Program-made: the position numbers and the translations under genes
From: Pedobacter riviphilus
Lineage (GTDB): Bacteria > Bacteroidota > Bacteroidia > Sphingobacteriales > Sphingobacteriaceae
DNA: 64,000 nt
Reading direction: 5' to 3'
Assembly (NCBI RefSeq): GCF_014692875.1
Contig: NZ_CP061171.1
Location: 4,030,001 to 4,094,000 of the forward strand
The notes under the pieces: model-generated
What the model was told of the DNA's origin: nothing
The model's input: the letters and a program-made list of their open reading frames with translations, nothing else
Databases searched by the model: none
Part shown: positions 20,520-28,232 of the stretch, piece after piece
Layout of the letters: every line of letters begins with the position of its first letter
How positions within the stretch are numbered: the first letter of the stretch is position 1

Positions 20520-20852
20520 ATGACTTGGGTTAACTTAACTTCAATAGAACAGCTTGACGAGATCAAGAATGCAAGCGGTTTTAGTCTTATTTTTAAGCAC
20601 AGCACACGTTGCTCAATTAGTTTAATGGCTAAAAAGAATTTCGAATTTGATTGGGACATCATTCCTGCAAGCACAAAACTTTACTTTTTAGATTTAATTA
20701 GCTACCGCGATATTTCCAACCAGATTGCCGAAGTATTTCAAGTAGCACATCAGTCGCCACAGATTTTATTGATTAAAGATGGCGATTGCGTATTAGAAGC
20801 TTCGCATAGCGATATTTCCGCTGATGAAGTTGCAGAAGTGATTGCAGCTTAA
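20520..20852 (+). CDS. ytxJ: Bacillithiol-system redox protein YtxJ
   Basis: A 110-residue thioredoxin-fold protein of the YtxJ (DUF2847) family. The redox Cys31 is in IFKHSTRCSIS. The following strand reads LYFLDLISYRDISNQIAEVF, then HQSPQILLIKDG with the cis-proline, and a C-terminal helix. YtxJ proteins are proposed monothiol bacilliredoxin-like proteins that remove bacillithiol from protein thiols, and many Bacteroidota make bacillithiol. Length is typical. It ends in its own terminator. Confidence 0.92.
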   Translation: MTWVNLTSIEQLDEIKNASGFSLIFKHSTRCSISLMAKKNFEFDWDIIPASTKLYFLDLISYRDISNQIAEVFQVAHQSPQILLIKDGDCVLEASHSDISADEVAEVIAA

Positions 20853-20870
20853 CCATAAAGTATTTTTCAC

Positions 20871-20910
20871 AAAAGAGGGTATTCGAGCAATTGGATACCC
20901 TCTTTTGCAT
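20871..20910 (+). terminator. Rho-independent terminator of ytxJ
   Basis: The perfect stem AAAAGAGGGTAT / ATACCCTCTTTT (20871-20882 and 20895-20906) lies 18 nt after the ytxJ stop. Confidence 0.85.
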
Positions 20911-20919
20911 GGTAAGATA

Positions 20920-21099
20920 TTGTATAAAAATCAATATAAATGACTGATTTTTTTTGCAAATGTTAAGTTACTAGAGATCGTCATACCCAACTTGATTGGG
21001 AACCACGTAGTGCTCATGAATGCCTTTGAAGAGAAGAATGCCTATGAATAATCGTAATGCAAGCGCTTTAAGATTCCCGCCTGCGCGGGAATGACGATC
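20920..21099. repeat. Composite dispersed repeat (families R2+R3), copy 1
   Basis: The first part is TTGTATAAAAATCAATAT (R3). The second (20974-21099) is an inverted repeat with outer arms GATCGTCATACCC and GGGAATGACGATC (R2). The same two parts occur in the same order at 59796-59960, and R3 alone at 41638-41690. The rest of the gap to 21317 has a further short repeat (GTAGCGTAGTCGAAGG opposite CTTCGACTACGC) and no gene. Confidence 0.7.
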
Positions 21100-21317
21100 A
21101 TTCTATTCAAGTATATCAATAGTAGCGTAGTCGAAGGGCATCTTTTTAATTGTTCAAACTCTCGAAGTCTTCGACTACGCTCAGACTGACAAGCGCAGGA
21201 AGTAACTTAATTGACATTTTCCTTCGGAAAGATTGATGGCGCAAACGATCAATTATCTATCCGGTTTTGATCTGTGGAGACACAGACCGAGGATGCAAAG
21301 AAAGAACCTCCACATAA

Positions 21318-21347
21318 AACAAAAAGGCCCCGATTTACATCAGGACC
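21318..21347 (-). terminator. Rho-independent terminator of mqo
   Basis: The minus-strand stem GGTCCTGAT / ATCGGGGCC (two G-T pairs) has a short loop and then TTTTTG. It lies 26 nt past the mqo stop. Confidence 0.7.
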
Positions 21348-21372
21348 CTCTAAAATTTATAACTGTTATAAC

Positions 21373-22890
21373 CTAAGCAACCACAGTGTTTTCTATTTTC
21401 AATACTTTTGAGGTTCTTGTTCTGGTTTCTCTGCAAAGATCTGCATCCTGAGCAAGTGATTTTCCATAAGTAGGGATCATCTCTTTAATTTTTGCCTGCC
21501 ATTCTTCAGTGGCCAAATCATCAGCAAAACAACGGTTTAACAGGTCGAGCATAATAGAAACTGCTGTTGAGGCACCAGGAGATGCACCCAATAAGGCGGC
21601 AATGGAGCCATCAGCAGCACTTACCACCTCTGTACCAAATTCTAAAACACCACCTTGTTTTTCATCTTTTTTAATCACCTGAACGCGCTGCCCGGCATAC
21701 TCCAGCTCCCAATCTTTAAGTTCGGCAGTAGGTAAATATTCTTTTAATGCTTCTAATCTATCTTCTGGCGATTGCCTAACCTGCTCAATCAAATATTTTG
21801 TTAAATCGAGGTTATGTAAGCCTGCCGACAGCATTGGGCGGATATTATTAAATTTAATCGATTTTGGTAAATCCAGGAACGAGCCATTCTTAAGGAATTT
21901 AGTAGAAAAACCTGCGTACGGACCAAACAAGAGCGCCTGTTTGCCATTAATCATTCTGGTATCTAGGTGTGGAACAGACATTGGTGGTGCACCAACCGCA
22001 GCTTTTCCATATACCTTAGCGTGGTGTTTTTTAATAATTTCTTCATTGGTACATTTTAACCATTGCCCGCTTACAGGGAAACCGCCAAAACCTTTTCCTT
22101 CCGGAATATCTGATTTTTCCAACAGCGGTAAAGAGCCACCACCAGCACCGATAAATACAAACTTAGCTACACGTTTACGTTTGTCGCCGCTTTCTAAATC
22201 TTTAACTTTTACGATCCAGTTACCATCTTTATTCTTCTTAAGGTCGCGGATTTCGTGGTTAAAATACAGATTAACATTACTTTGTTCCTTTAAGTTGTTA
22301 AACATGTCGCGGGTTAAAGTACCAAAGTTAACATCGGTACCTAAATCCATTTTTGTAGCAGCAACTTTTTCGCTTTTTTTACGGCCATCCATAATCAATG
22401 GCGCCCAGTTTTTTACAAGCTCAGCATCTTCAGTATATTCCATATCGCTAAACAGATCGCATTGGGTTAATGCATCGTAGCGTTTTTTAAGATATTCTAC
22501 ATTCTTTTTACCCCAAACAAAACTCATGTGAGGAATACTGCGGATAAAATTGCAAGGGTCAGAAACCAATCCTTTGTTTACTAAATATGACCAAAACTGC
22601 TTAGAAACCTCAAAATGTTCTGCAATTTGAACCGCTTTTTTTATTTCAACCGTACCATCCTTCTTTTCGGGTGTATAGTTCAATTCGCAAAAAGCAGAAT
22701 GTCCCGTTCCGGCATTATTCCATGCATCAGAACTTTCTGCTGCTGCAATATCTAAACGTTCGTAAATTTCTATGCTTAAATTGGGTTCTAATTGTTTTAA
22801 TAAAACACCGAGGGTTGCACTCATGATGCCAGCCCCTATTAAAATTACATCAGCGTCAGTTTTACCAACTGTCTTTTTCTTTTTTGTCAT
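21373..22890 (-). CDS. mqo: Malate:quinone oxidoreductase
   Basis: A 505-residue FAD enzyme of the inner face of the cytoplasmic membrane. It oxidises malate to oxaloacetate and passes electrons to quinone. An N-terminal Rossmann FAD motif reads DVILIGAGIMSATLGVLL at about 14-31. Family signatures include NNAGTGHSAFCELNYTP, GTDVNFGTLTRDMF, FIGAGGGSLPLLEKS, and GASPGASTAVSIMLDLL near the C-terminus. Length and motif order are normal. A TAAATTTG promoter match lies about 20 nt upstream. It is monocistronic with its own terminator. Confidence 0.97.
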   Translation of the reverse strand: MTKKKKTVGKTDADVILIGAGIMSATLGVLLKQLEPNLSIEIYERLDIAAAESSDAWNNAGTGHSAFCELNYTPEKKDGTVEIKKAVQIAEHFEVSKQFWSYLVNKGLVSDPCNFIRSIPHMSFVWGKKNVEYLKKRYDALTQCDLFSDMEYTEDAELVKNWAPLIMDGRKKSEKVAATKMDLGTDVNFGTLTRDMFNNLKEQSNVNLYFNHEIRDLKKNKDGNWIVKVKDLESGDKRKRVAKFVFIGAGGGSLPLLEKSDIPEGKGFGGFPVSGQWLKCTNEEIIKKHHAKVYGKAAVGAPPMSVPHLDTRMINGKQALLFGPYAGFSTKFLKNGSFLDLPKSIKFNNIRPMLSAGLHNLDLTKYLIEQVRQSPEDRLEALKEYLPTAELKDWELEYAGQRVQVIKKDEKQGGVLEFGTEVVSAADGSIAALLGASPGASTAVSIMLDLLNRCFADDLATEEWQAKIKEMIPTYGKSLAQDADLCRETRTRTSKVLKIENTVVA

Positions 22891-22908
22891 CTTAGTTTAA
22901 AGGAGTTA

Positions 22909-22916
22909 CAAATTTA
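22909..22916 (-). promoter_or_regulatory. Bacteroidota -7 promoter element (TAAATTTG) of mqo
   Basis: TAAATTTG matches TAnnTTTG on the minus strand, ending 18 nt upstream of the mqo ATG. This would give a short leader of about 10-15 nt. The -33 element is not convincing. The rest of the 384-bp gap to 23274 is AT-rich with no gene. Confidence 0.45.
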
Positions 22917-23274
22917 GAATGATTTTAAACATCCTACGAATTTTAGGTCATTAAATCTGAAAAAATTGCCAAAAAATTAGAAATACCTCACTCTTTTTGA
23001 TAAGTTCTAATCAAATTTTAATCCAAAAAATAGTTTGGTCAATCGCAAAGCAAACGGAACATTAAACTCGTCACAAAAACCAATTATTAATTTGCTAACC
23101 GCGGCATCTATTTCTTTTAAAAATTTATCATTTTACTTTTAAAATCTCAAAAAAATTTAAATTTCGATAATTAGGAAATATGCTAAAAGACTATATTTTA
23201 AAAGAATCTGCATTTTTCATTTTTTCCTTTCCTAAAATGTTAGTTTTATACATCTATTTGTTTAAACATATCTC

Positions 23275-24576
23275 ATGAAGAATTTAATTTTATTTTGCGC
23301 TGTCCTATTTTTAGCTTCCTGTTCTGGCGAAAAAACCGACCAGCTTTTACTCGAACTTGACAAAAAGAAACTAGCAGAAAACATCAATTATGATAAAATC
23401 ACATTTTATAAATTTGCAAAAATAGCTGTCCGTTCAACTGCCGTTCAAGATACCACCAAACCCGAGTATCAGAAATTCAGCAAACAGGCACAAAGTGTTG
23501 TCAGAAACCTGAACAAAGTAAACGCACACAACAGCGAAAATATTTCAGTAATCGATGCCCTGATGGTATATAAAGAATATCGATCGGTTAAACAATTTGT
23601 AAAAGAAACCGATGAAGATGTTTTTCCATTGCTTACCGCCGGTTTTATCGCGATGAAAACGGGCGTAAAAACGCCTCAACCATTTTTTAAAGATACAAAC
23701 AAGGCCTACTATCAAAATATAGAACATGCCATTTTAAGCATGGCTGTACTGGCCACCAGAGATTTAGGGCAACCTTTTGCATTATATGAATGTGCTAAAA
23801 CCCAACCAGAACTGCTTGATGATTGCGAAATTAAAACACTTTTAGAATTTGTGCGCGGTTTCTTGTTTTTTAGCAACAACCTGTTTTATTTATCTGAAGA
23901 TGGCCTTTCGAGAAACATTAAATGGCTGGAAAAAAACGAGAAAATCCCACTCCCCTACACCAAATCATTTTTTGGCTGGAGCCGTTTAAACGATGAGCAG
24001 ACACATTTGGCTTTCCATAGCATGAACTATCTTTTTAGAGGTTTCGACCGAATGAGAATGGAGCGAAAAATTGATGAAGAAAGATCGCTCGAAGATTTTG
24101 AGGCTTTCTTAAACGACATGAACAAACTCGGCATCCAAAACGAACTGGTTTGGGGAATAACCGCTTATTTAAATTTAAAGAAAGAGCAGCCCGAGAAATC
24201 ACTTCCGGCATTGGAAAAGCTGAGCAAAAGCCCATTATTCTCTAACAGCGAACGCGAAGCACTGCAACAAACTATGGTTTATGTAAAAGACCGCGAGTCA
24301 GACAAGGCTTTAACCAATATATACGACAAAGCGTTTATCGGTAAAATTGCCACCAAATACATGGTTGCGGTACTCTCGAAAATAGACTGGAAAAAACTGA
24401 TGAAACAGCAGGGTGTTCCTTACACCGAAGAAGTATTTGCTGGCATAGGCAAGTTTAAAGCGCTTTCCAATTCGGTGAGTGAGTATACTCAACCTTCAAC
24501 TATAGAAAAAGGGGAAAAAGAGATTGGCAAGAAAGGCAGCGAACTGCTCGAAAAAGCTAAAGGTTTTTTGAACTAA
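23275..24576 (+). CDS. Hypothetical lipoprotein (433 aa)
   Basis: The lipoprotein signal MKNLILFCAVLFLASC (lipobox LASC, Cys16) precedes an all-helical, charged protein. Regular helical segments (AILSMAVLATRDLGQPFALYECAKT, EQPEKSLPALEKLSKSPLFSNSEREAL, both split by loops) suggest TPR-like repeats. The C-terminus is Lys/Glu-rich (EKGEKEIGKKGSELLEKAKG). It has no enzyme motif and I do not recognise a family. It is probably anchored in an envelope membrane. A single-gene unit between mqo and the VOC gene. Confidence 0.8.
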   Translation: MKNLILFCAVLFLASCSGEKTDQLLLELDKKKLAENINYDKITFYKFAKIAVRSTAVQDTTKPEYQKFSKQAQSVVRNLNKVNAHNSENISVIDALMVYKEYRSVKQFVKETDEDVFPLLTAGFIAMKTGVKTPQPFFKDTNKAYYQNIEHAILSMAVLATRDLGQPFALYECAKTQPELLDDCEIKTLLEFVRGFLFFSNNLFYLSEDGLSRNIKWLEKNEKIPLPYTKSFFGWSRLNDEQTHLAFHSMNYLFRGFDRMRMERKIDEERSLEDFEAFLNDMNKLGIQNELVWGITAYLNLKKEQPEKSLPALEKLSKSPLFSNSEREALQQTMVYVKDRESDKALTNIYDKAFIGKIATKYMVAVLSKIDWKKLMKQQGVPYTEEVFAGIGKFKALSNSVSEYTQPSTIEKGEKEIGKKGSELLEKAKGFLN

Positions 24577-24667
24577 TGGTAAGTTTTAACCACGGATAAA
24601 AGATACACACAGATAAATTTTAGCATCTACTCAAGAGGACAAATTCATAAGCGGAAGGATTCGGGAA

Positions 24668-25021
24668 TTAATCGAGATGACTTAAAATATTAATCAGTTT
24701 CCCAAAAGGATCTCTGGTATAAAACCGCCTAATGCCCCATGGTTCATCAGTTGGACCGTATTCGATCGGAAATTCGGCGGCTTTCACCTTTTCCAATACT
24801 TCATCAACATTTTCAACTTCGATGGATAGGTCTGGTGTAGAGGTACCCGATCCGCCTTCGGAAGCAAAACTGATCTGCACATCCATTTTTTGTCCTGTCG
24901 CCCCATAAGTGGCAATCCAACCATGATCCATTAGCAGATCAAGCCCTAAAATATCTTTATAAAAACTGGTTGCATCAGCAATTTTTTGGGTATCAATATT
25001 AAGCACTATTCTTTTTACCAT
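24668..25021 (-). CDS. VOC-family (glyoxalase/bleomycin resistance-like) protein
   Basis: A 117-residue protein. The start at 25021 (MVKRIVLNIDTQKIADATSFY) matches the usual VOC N-terminus better than an upstream ATG at 25063. Paired beta-alpha-beta-beta-beta modules are visible: ATSFYKDILGLDLLMDHGWI in the first half, and FPIEYGPTDEPWGIRRFYTRDPFGKLINI in the second. The second half carries the conserved DPxGxxI motif. Substrate and metal dependence are not predictable. It lies downstream of msrA on the same strand, but a terminator separates them. Confidence 0.87.
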   Translation of the reverse strand: MVKRIVLNIDTQKIADATSFYKDILGLDLLMDHGWIATYGATGQKMDVQISFASEGGSGTSTPDLSIEVENVDEVLEKVKAAEFPIEYGPTDEPWGIRRFYTRDPFGKLINILSHLD

Positions 25022-25050
25022 AAATGGAAGTTTAAATTCCGAAGATAACA

Positions 25051-25077
25051 AAAAACCCTGCAATGTTTATTGCAGGG
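25051..25077 (-). terminator. Rho-independent terminator of msrA
   Basis: The perfect 9-bp stem CCCTGCAAT / ATTGCAGGG (25056-25077) with a 4-nt loop runs into TTTTT on the minus strand. Confidence 0.88.
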
Positions 25078-25094
25078 CTAGTCAAGCACGCTTA

Positions 25095-25694
25095 TCAGTT
25101 TTTAAGCTTGGCTTTAAATATTTTTTCCAGTTTCTCTATTTTGGGTTGAATCACCAATCTGCAATAAGGCTCACTTCCGTTTTTGTTAAAATAATTCTGA
25201 TGGTAATTTTCTGCAATATAAAATGGTTTGGCTGCTTCAATTGCTGTTACCACTTTTTTGCCATAAGCATTGGTTTTATTCAACTCTGCCTTATACTTTT
25301 CTGCCAAAGCTTTTTGCTCAGCCGTGTGATAAAAAACAACTGAACGGTATTGGGTACCGCTATCGGCGCCCTGGCGGTTTAAAGTAGTTGGGTCGTGGCT
25401 TTTCCAAAAAACTTCTAACAAATCATCGTAAGAAATCACCATGGGGTTATAGGTAATTTCCAAAACCTCTGCATGCCCGGTAGCACCAGTGCACACTTCT
25501 TCGTAAGTTGGATTGCTTAATGTACCGCCTTCGTAACCCGATTTTACCGACACTACACCTTTTAACCTTTGAAATATGGCCTCCGTACACCAAAAGCAGC
25601 CCATACCAAATGTGGCCTTTTCTGTTTTTTTAGGCTGTGCATTGGCCTGGTTTAAAGCCAACACCGACAATAGAATTAATATTATTTTTTTCAT
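25095..25694 (-). CDS. msrA: Peptide-methionine (S)-S-oxide reductase, exported
   Basis: A 199-residue MsrA. The start at 25694 gives the signal peptide MKKIILILLSVLALNQANA, so this copy acts outside the cytoplasm; the upstream ATG at 25733 would hide it. The active site is FGMGCFWCTEAIFQ with catalytic Cys33. Other family signatures are SGYEGGTLSNPTYEEVCTG, HAEVLEITYNP, FWKSHDPTTLNRQGADSGTQ (read across its loop) and YHQNYF. It repairs oxidised methionine in envelope proteins. No MsrB domain is fused or adjacent. Confidence 0.96.
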   Translation of the reverse strand: MKKIILILLSVLALNQANAQPKKTEKATFGMGCFWCTEAIFQRLKGVVSVKSGYEGGTLSNPTYEEVCTGATGHAEVLEITYNPMVISYDDLLEVFWKSHDPTTLNRQGADSGTQYRSVVFYHTAEQKALAEKYKAELNKTNAYGKKVVTAIEAAKPFYIAENYHQNYFNKNGSEPYCRLVIQPKIEKLEKIFKAKLKN

Positions 25695-26049
25695 TGTGTG
25701 TTTATTTGTTTTTAACTGTAATGAAGCTATCATGATTTTTTATCTAATTGTTGAGATGGCAAATCACGATGGTCTCATTTTGTGTTCATTTATTTTATTA
25801 GTCGCAAATAACCCATTTACCTTACAGGCCAGCTGCATTATTTTCTAGTTAATTATACGAAATTAAACAAAGCCTAGTTTGCGTATAAATTATAATGGAT
25901 TTGGTGTGACAATCAGACATCATATTTTGATTTGCAATTTTGTTAATAACTTAAAAATCTCTATATTAATTCGTTAAATACATAACACCCAACCAAAATG
26001 CAGTTATTAACAATTCTTTTTAAATTCGTATAACATTAAATATAAAATT
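25695..26049. other. Intergenic gap with no identifiable gene
   Basis: 355 bp of AT-rich DNA between the divergent msrA and oxygenase genes. It presumably holds both promoters. I see no hairpin, repeat or coding frame that I can support. Confidence 0.5.
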
Positions 26050-27012
26050 ATGTCTACACCGTATATTCCTTGTTTAGATTTAGGCTCTTACATCAATGGC
26101 TCAGCAGAAGACCGTAAAAAATTTTCTGATGAATTGGGCAGAGCTTTTAACGATTCGGGTTTTGTTACCATTACCAACCATGGCTTAAGTCAGGAATTAA
26201 TTGATAAACTTTACGAAAACATTAAAGCAGCCTTTTCGTTACCCGTTGAAACCAAAAGGAAATACGAGAAACCAGAGCTAGCCGGGCAACGCGGTTATAC
26301 CAGCGCGGGCAAAGAAACGGCTAAAGGTGCCAAAACACCAGATTTAAAAGAATTTTGGCAAATTGGGCAGGAAGTGACTGATGGCGATCCGGTTAAAAAT
26401 GAATATCCTGATAACGAGATTTTAGAGGAATTACCAGAATTCAACAAAGTAACAGGCGAAATCTATAAAAAACTGGAAGAAAATGGGACGCATTTATTAC
26501 GTGCCATTGCAACTTACTTAGAATTACCAATCAATTATTTCGACAAACATGTCCATAACGGAAATTCTATTTTAAGGGGTATCCACTACTTCCCGATCGA
26601 AAACCCTGAAACCATTCCTGATGACGCGGTACGCGCAGGTGCCCATGAAGATATTAACCTGATTACTTTATTAATCGGTGCCAGTGCAGATGGTTTAGAA
26701 GTGTTAACCCGCAGCAATGAGTGGTTACCAATTAAAGCACATCATACTGATATCGTTGTAAATGTTGGCGATATGTTACAGCGTTTAACCAACAATAAAT
26801 TAAAATCGACGACACATAGAGTGGTAAACCCACCCCGTGAGTTGATGAAAACTTCACGTTTCTCTGTTCCTTTTTTCTTACACCCACGTAGCGACATGGA
26901 TTTAACTAGTTTACCATCAACCATTGATGCTGAACACCCTAAAGCTTATAGCGATATGACAGCTGGTGAATATTTGGATGAAAGATTAAGAGAAATTGGA
27001 TTGAAGAAGTAG
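26050..27012 (+). CDS. Isopenicillin N synthase-like 2-oxoglutarate/Fe(II) oxygenase
   Basis: A 320-residue cytosolic dioxygenase-fold protein. The N-terminal DIOX_N region contains PCLDLGSYINGS and SGFVTITNHGLS. The jelly-roll core has an iron triad at His199 and Asp201 (GAHEDINLITLL) and His256 (STTHRVVN). The 2-oxoglutarate-type Arg-x-Ser is at about 270-272 (SRFSVPFFLHP). The family includes flavonoid and gibberellin oxygenases and isopenicillin N synthase; the bacterial substrate is unknown, and antibiotic synthesis should not be inferred. It has its own terminator at 27066-27095. Confidence 0.92.
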   Translation: MSTPYIPCLDLGSYINGSAEDRKKFSDELGRAFNDSGFVTITNHGLSQELIDKLYENIKAAFSLPVETKRKYEKPELAGQRGYTSAGKETAKGAKTPDLKEFWQIGQEVTDGDPVKNEYPDNEILEELPEFNKVTGEIYKKLEENGTHLLRAIATYLELPINYFDKHVHNGNSILRGIHYFPIENPETIPDDAVRAGAHEDINLITLLIGASADGLEVLTRSNEWLPIKAHHTDIVVNVGDMLQRLTNNKLKSTTHRVVNPPRELMKTSRFSVPFFLHPRSDMDLTSLPSTIDAEHPKAYSDMTAGEYLDERLREIGLKK

Positions 27013-27065
27013 TTCGGAGTCGTGAGTCCTCAGTCATGAGTCCCTCGCGAATCGTAAACAAAAAT

Positions 27066-27095
27066 AAAAGCATCGGCCAAAACCGGTGCTTTTTT
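27066..27095 (+). terminator. Rho-independent terminator of the oxygenase gene
   Basis: The stem AAAGCATCGG / CCGGTGCTTT (one G-T pair) is followed by TTTTTT. A short GAGTC-containing direct repeat lies at 27018-27045 just before it. Confidence 0.85.
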
Positions 27096-27108
27096 ACTAT
27101 TTTCAATT

Positions 27109-27951
27109 ATGCACTCAACAATTTTAGAAGTTTTCGCCGAGATTGATGGCGTCGGCTCTGCTTCGGGGCTATTCCTTCACAATGATTTACTATATATCAT
27201 TGGCGATAATAGTGGCCATTTGAATGAATACAATATCAAAACCAAAAAGCTACGCAAAATTCAGATTTTATTTGATAAAACGCTCGATCAGTTAGAAAAT
27301 ATCCCTAAACCCTTAAAACCCGATTTCGAAATCCTTTGCCAGCATAACAACAAGCTCTACATTTTAGGTTCGGGCTCTACGTCCAAAAGAAACCTGATGA
27401 TCGAATTCGACCTGAAAACGCAAAAAGTTTTTCAAAAAGACCTGACTGAAACTTACTCCTTGCTTAAATCTATCTCCAAAATAGATGATCAGAACTTTAA
27501 CCTCGAAGGCGCAGCCTTTACAGGCAATGAGTGGCTACTTTTTAACCGAGGCAATGGGATTAATGCAAAGAATGGTATATTTAATATCCAGGAAGCAGAT
27601 TTAGCCAAAATTAAACAAGCTAAGTTCAATCCTTTTAAGCTTCCAAATATTGATCATGTTGAATCCTCTTTTACCGATGCTTTATTGGTAAAAAATGAAA
27701 TATTTTTTATTGCTACCGCCGAAGATACCAAATCGACTTATGCCGATGGCAAAATTCTGGGCAGTTTTATTGGCAGTATTAACCTGCAGACTTTGAAGCT
27801 AACCTTCAGCAATAAAATTTCGGGCAAACATAAATTTGAAGGCATCACTTTGCTTAGCCAAAACGAGCATAGTGCAATTTTCCTGCTCTGTGAAGATCGT
27901 GATAACGAAGAACTTAAAACGGTAATTTATAAGCTGATTCTAAATCTTTAG
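27109..27951 (+). CDS. Beta-propeller-like protein, possibly DUF6929 family
   Basis: A 280-residue protein with no signal peptide. Repeating short strands of the type LFLHNDLLYIIGDNSGHLNEYN, LYILGSGSTSKRNLMIEFDL and EIFFIATAEDTKSTY look like blades of a beta-propeller. It also contains NLEGAAFTGNEWLLFNRGNG and FEGITLL, reminiscent of esterase-like/phytase-like propellers. I associate this pattern with DUF6929, from memory only. It has no clear catalytic residues and probably acts in the cytoplasm. It begins 14 nt after the preceding terminator. Confidence 0.72.
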   Translation: MHSTILEVFAEIDGVGSASGLFLHNDLLYIIGDNSGHLNEYNIKTKKLRKIQILFDKTLDQLENIPKPLKPDFEILCQHNNKLYILGSGSTSKRNLMIEFDLKTQKVFQKDLTETYSLLKSISKIDDQNFNLEGAAFTGNEWLLFNRGNGINAKNGIFNIQEADLAKIKQAKFNPFKLPNIDHVESSFTDALLVKNEIFFIATAEDTKSTYADGKILGSFIGSINLQTLKLTFSNKISGKHKFEGITLLSQNEHSAIFLLCEDRDNEELKTVIYKLILNL

Positions 27952-27966
27952 CTTAAGAGCTATTAA

Positions 27967-28179
27967 CTCTCTAGCAAACACCTGCCCTATCAAATACAGG
28001 CTACTCAATCACAATTCTTGGAAGCCTACCCAAATGCAGAGGCCTTTTTTAAATTGAAAGAAAATACGATCCTAATTATAAATTCAGAAATAAGCTTTTT
28101 GATGCCTATTACAGGCCTCAAAATTAGCGACTTAAACTGGAAGCCATTTGTATCTACCCAAATTACCATAGCGTCTTAA
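27967..28179 (+). pseudogene. Possible coding remnant (about 70 codons, no start)
   Basis: A frame open from 27967 to a TAA at 28177-28179 has protein-like composition (SQFLEAYPNAEAFFKLKEN, ISFLMPITGLKISDLNWKPF) but no ATG before its second half. It lies just after the propeller-like gene and may be the 3' stub of a lost gene. It could also be chance. Confidence 0.25.
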
Positions 28180-28232
28180 TTCAACCTACCTTAATTCCCT
28201 TCACTTCTTAATGGTCTTTTAATTTTACAGGT

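Noticed and set aside
26050..27012. Isopenicillin N synthase in antibiotic biosynthesis
   Set aside because: The fold family is clear, but no ACV synthetase or other biosynthetic genes are present.
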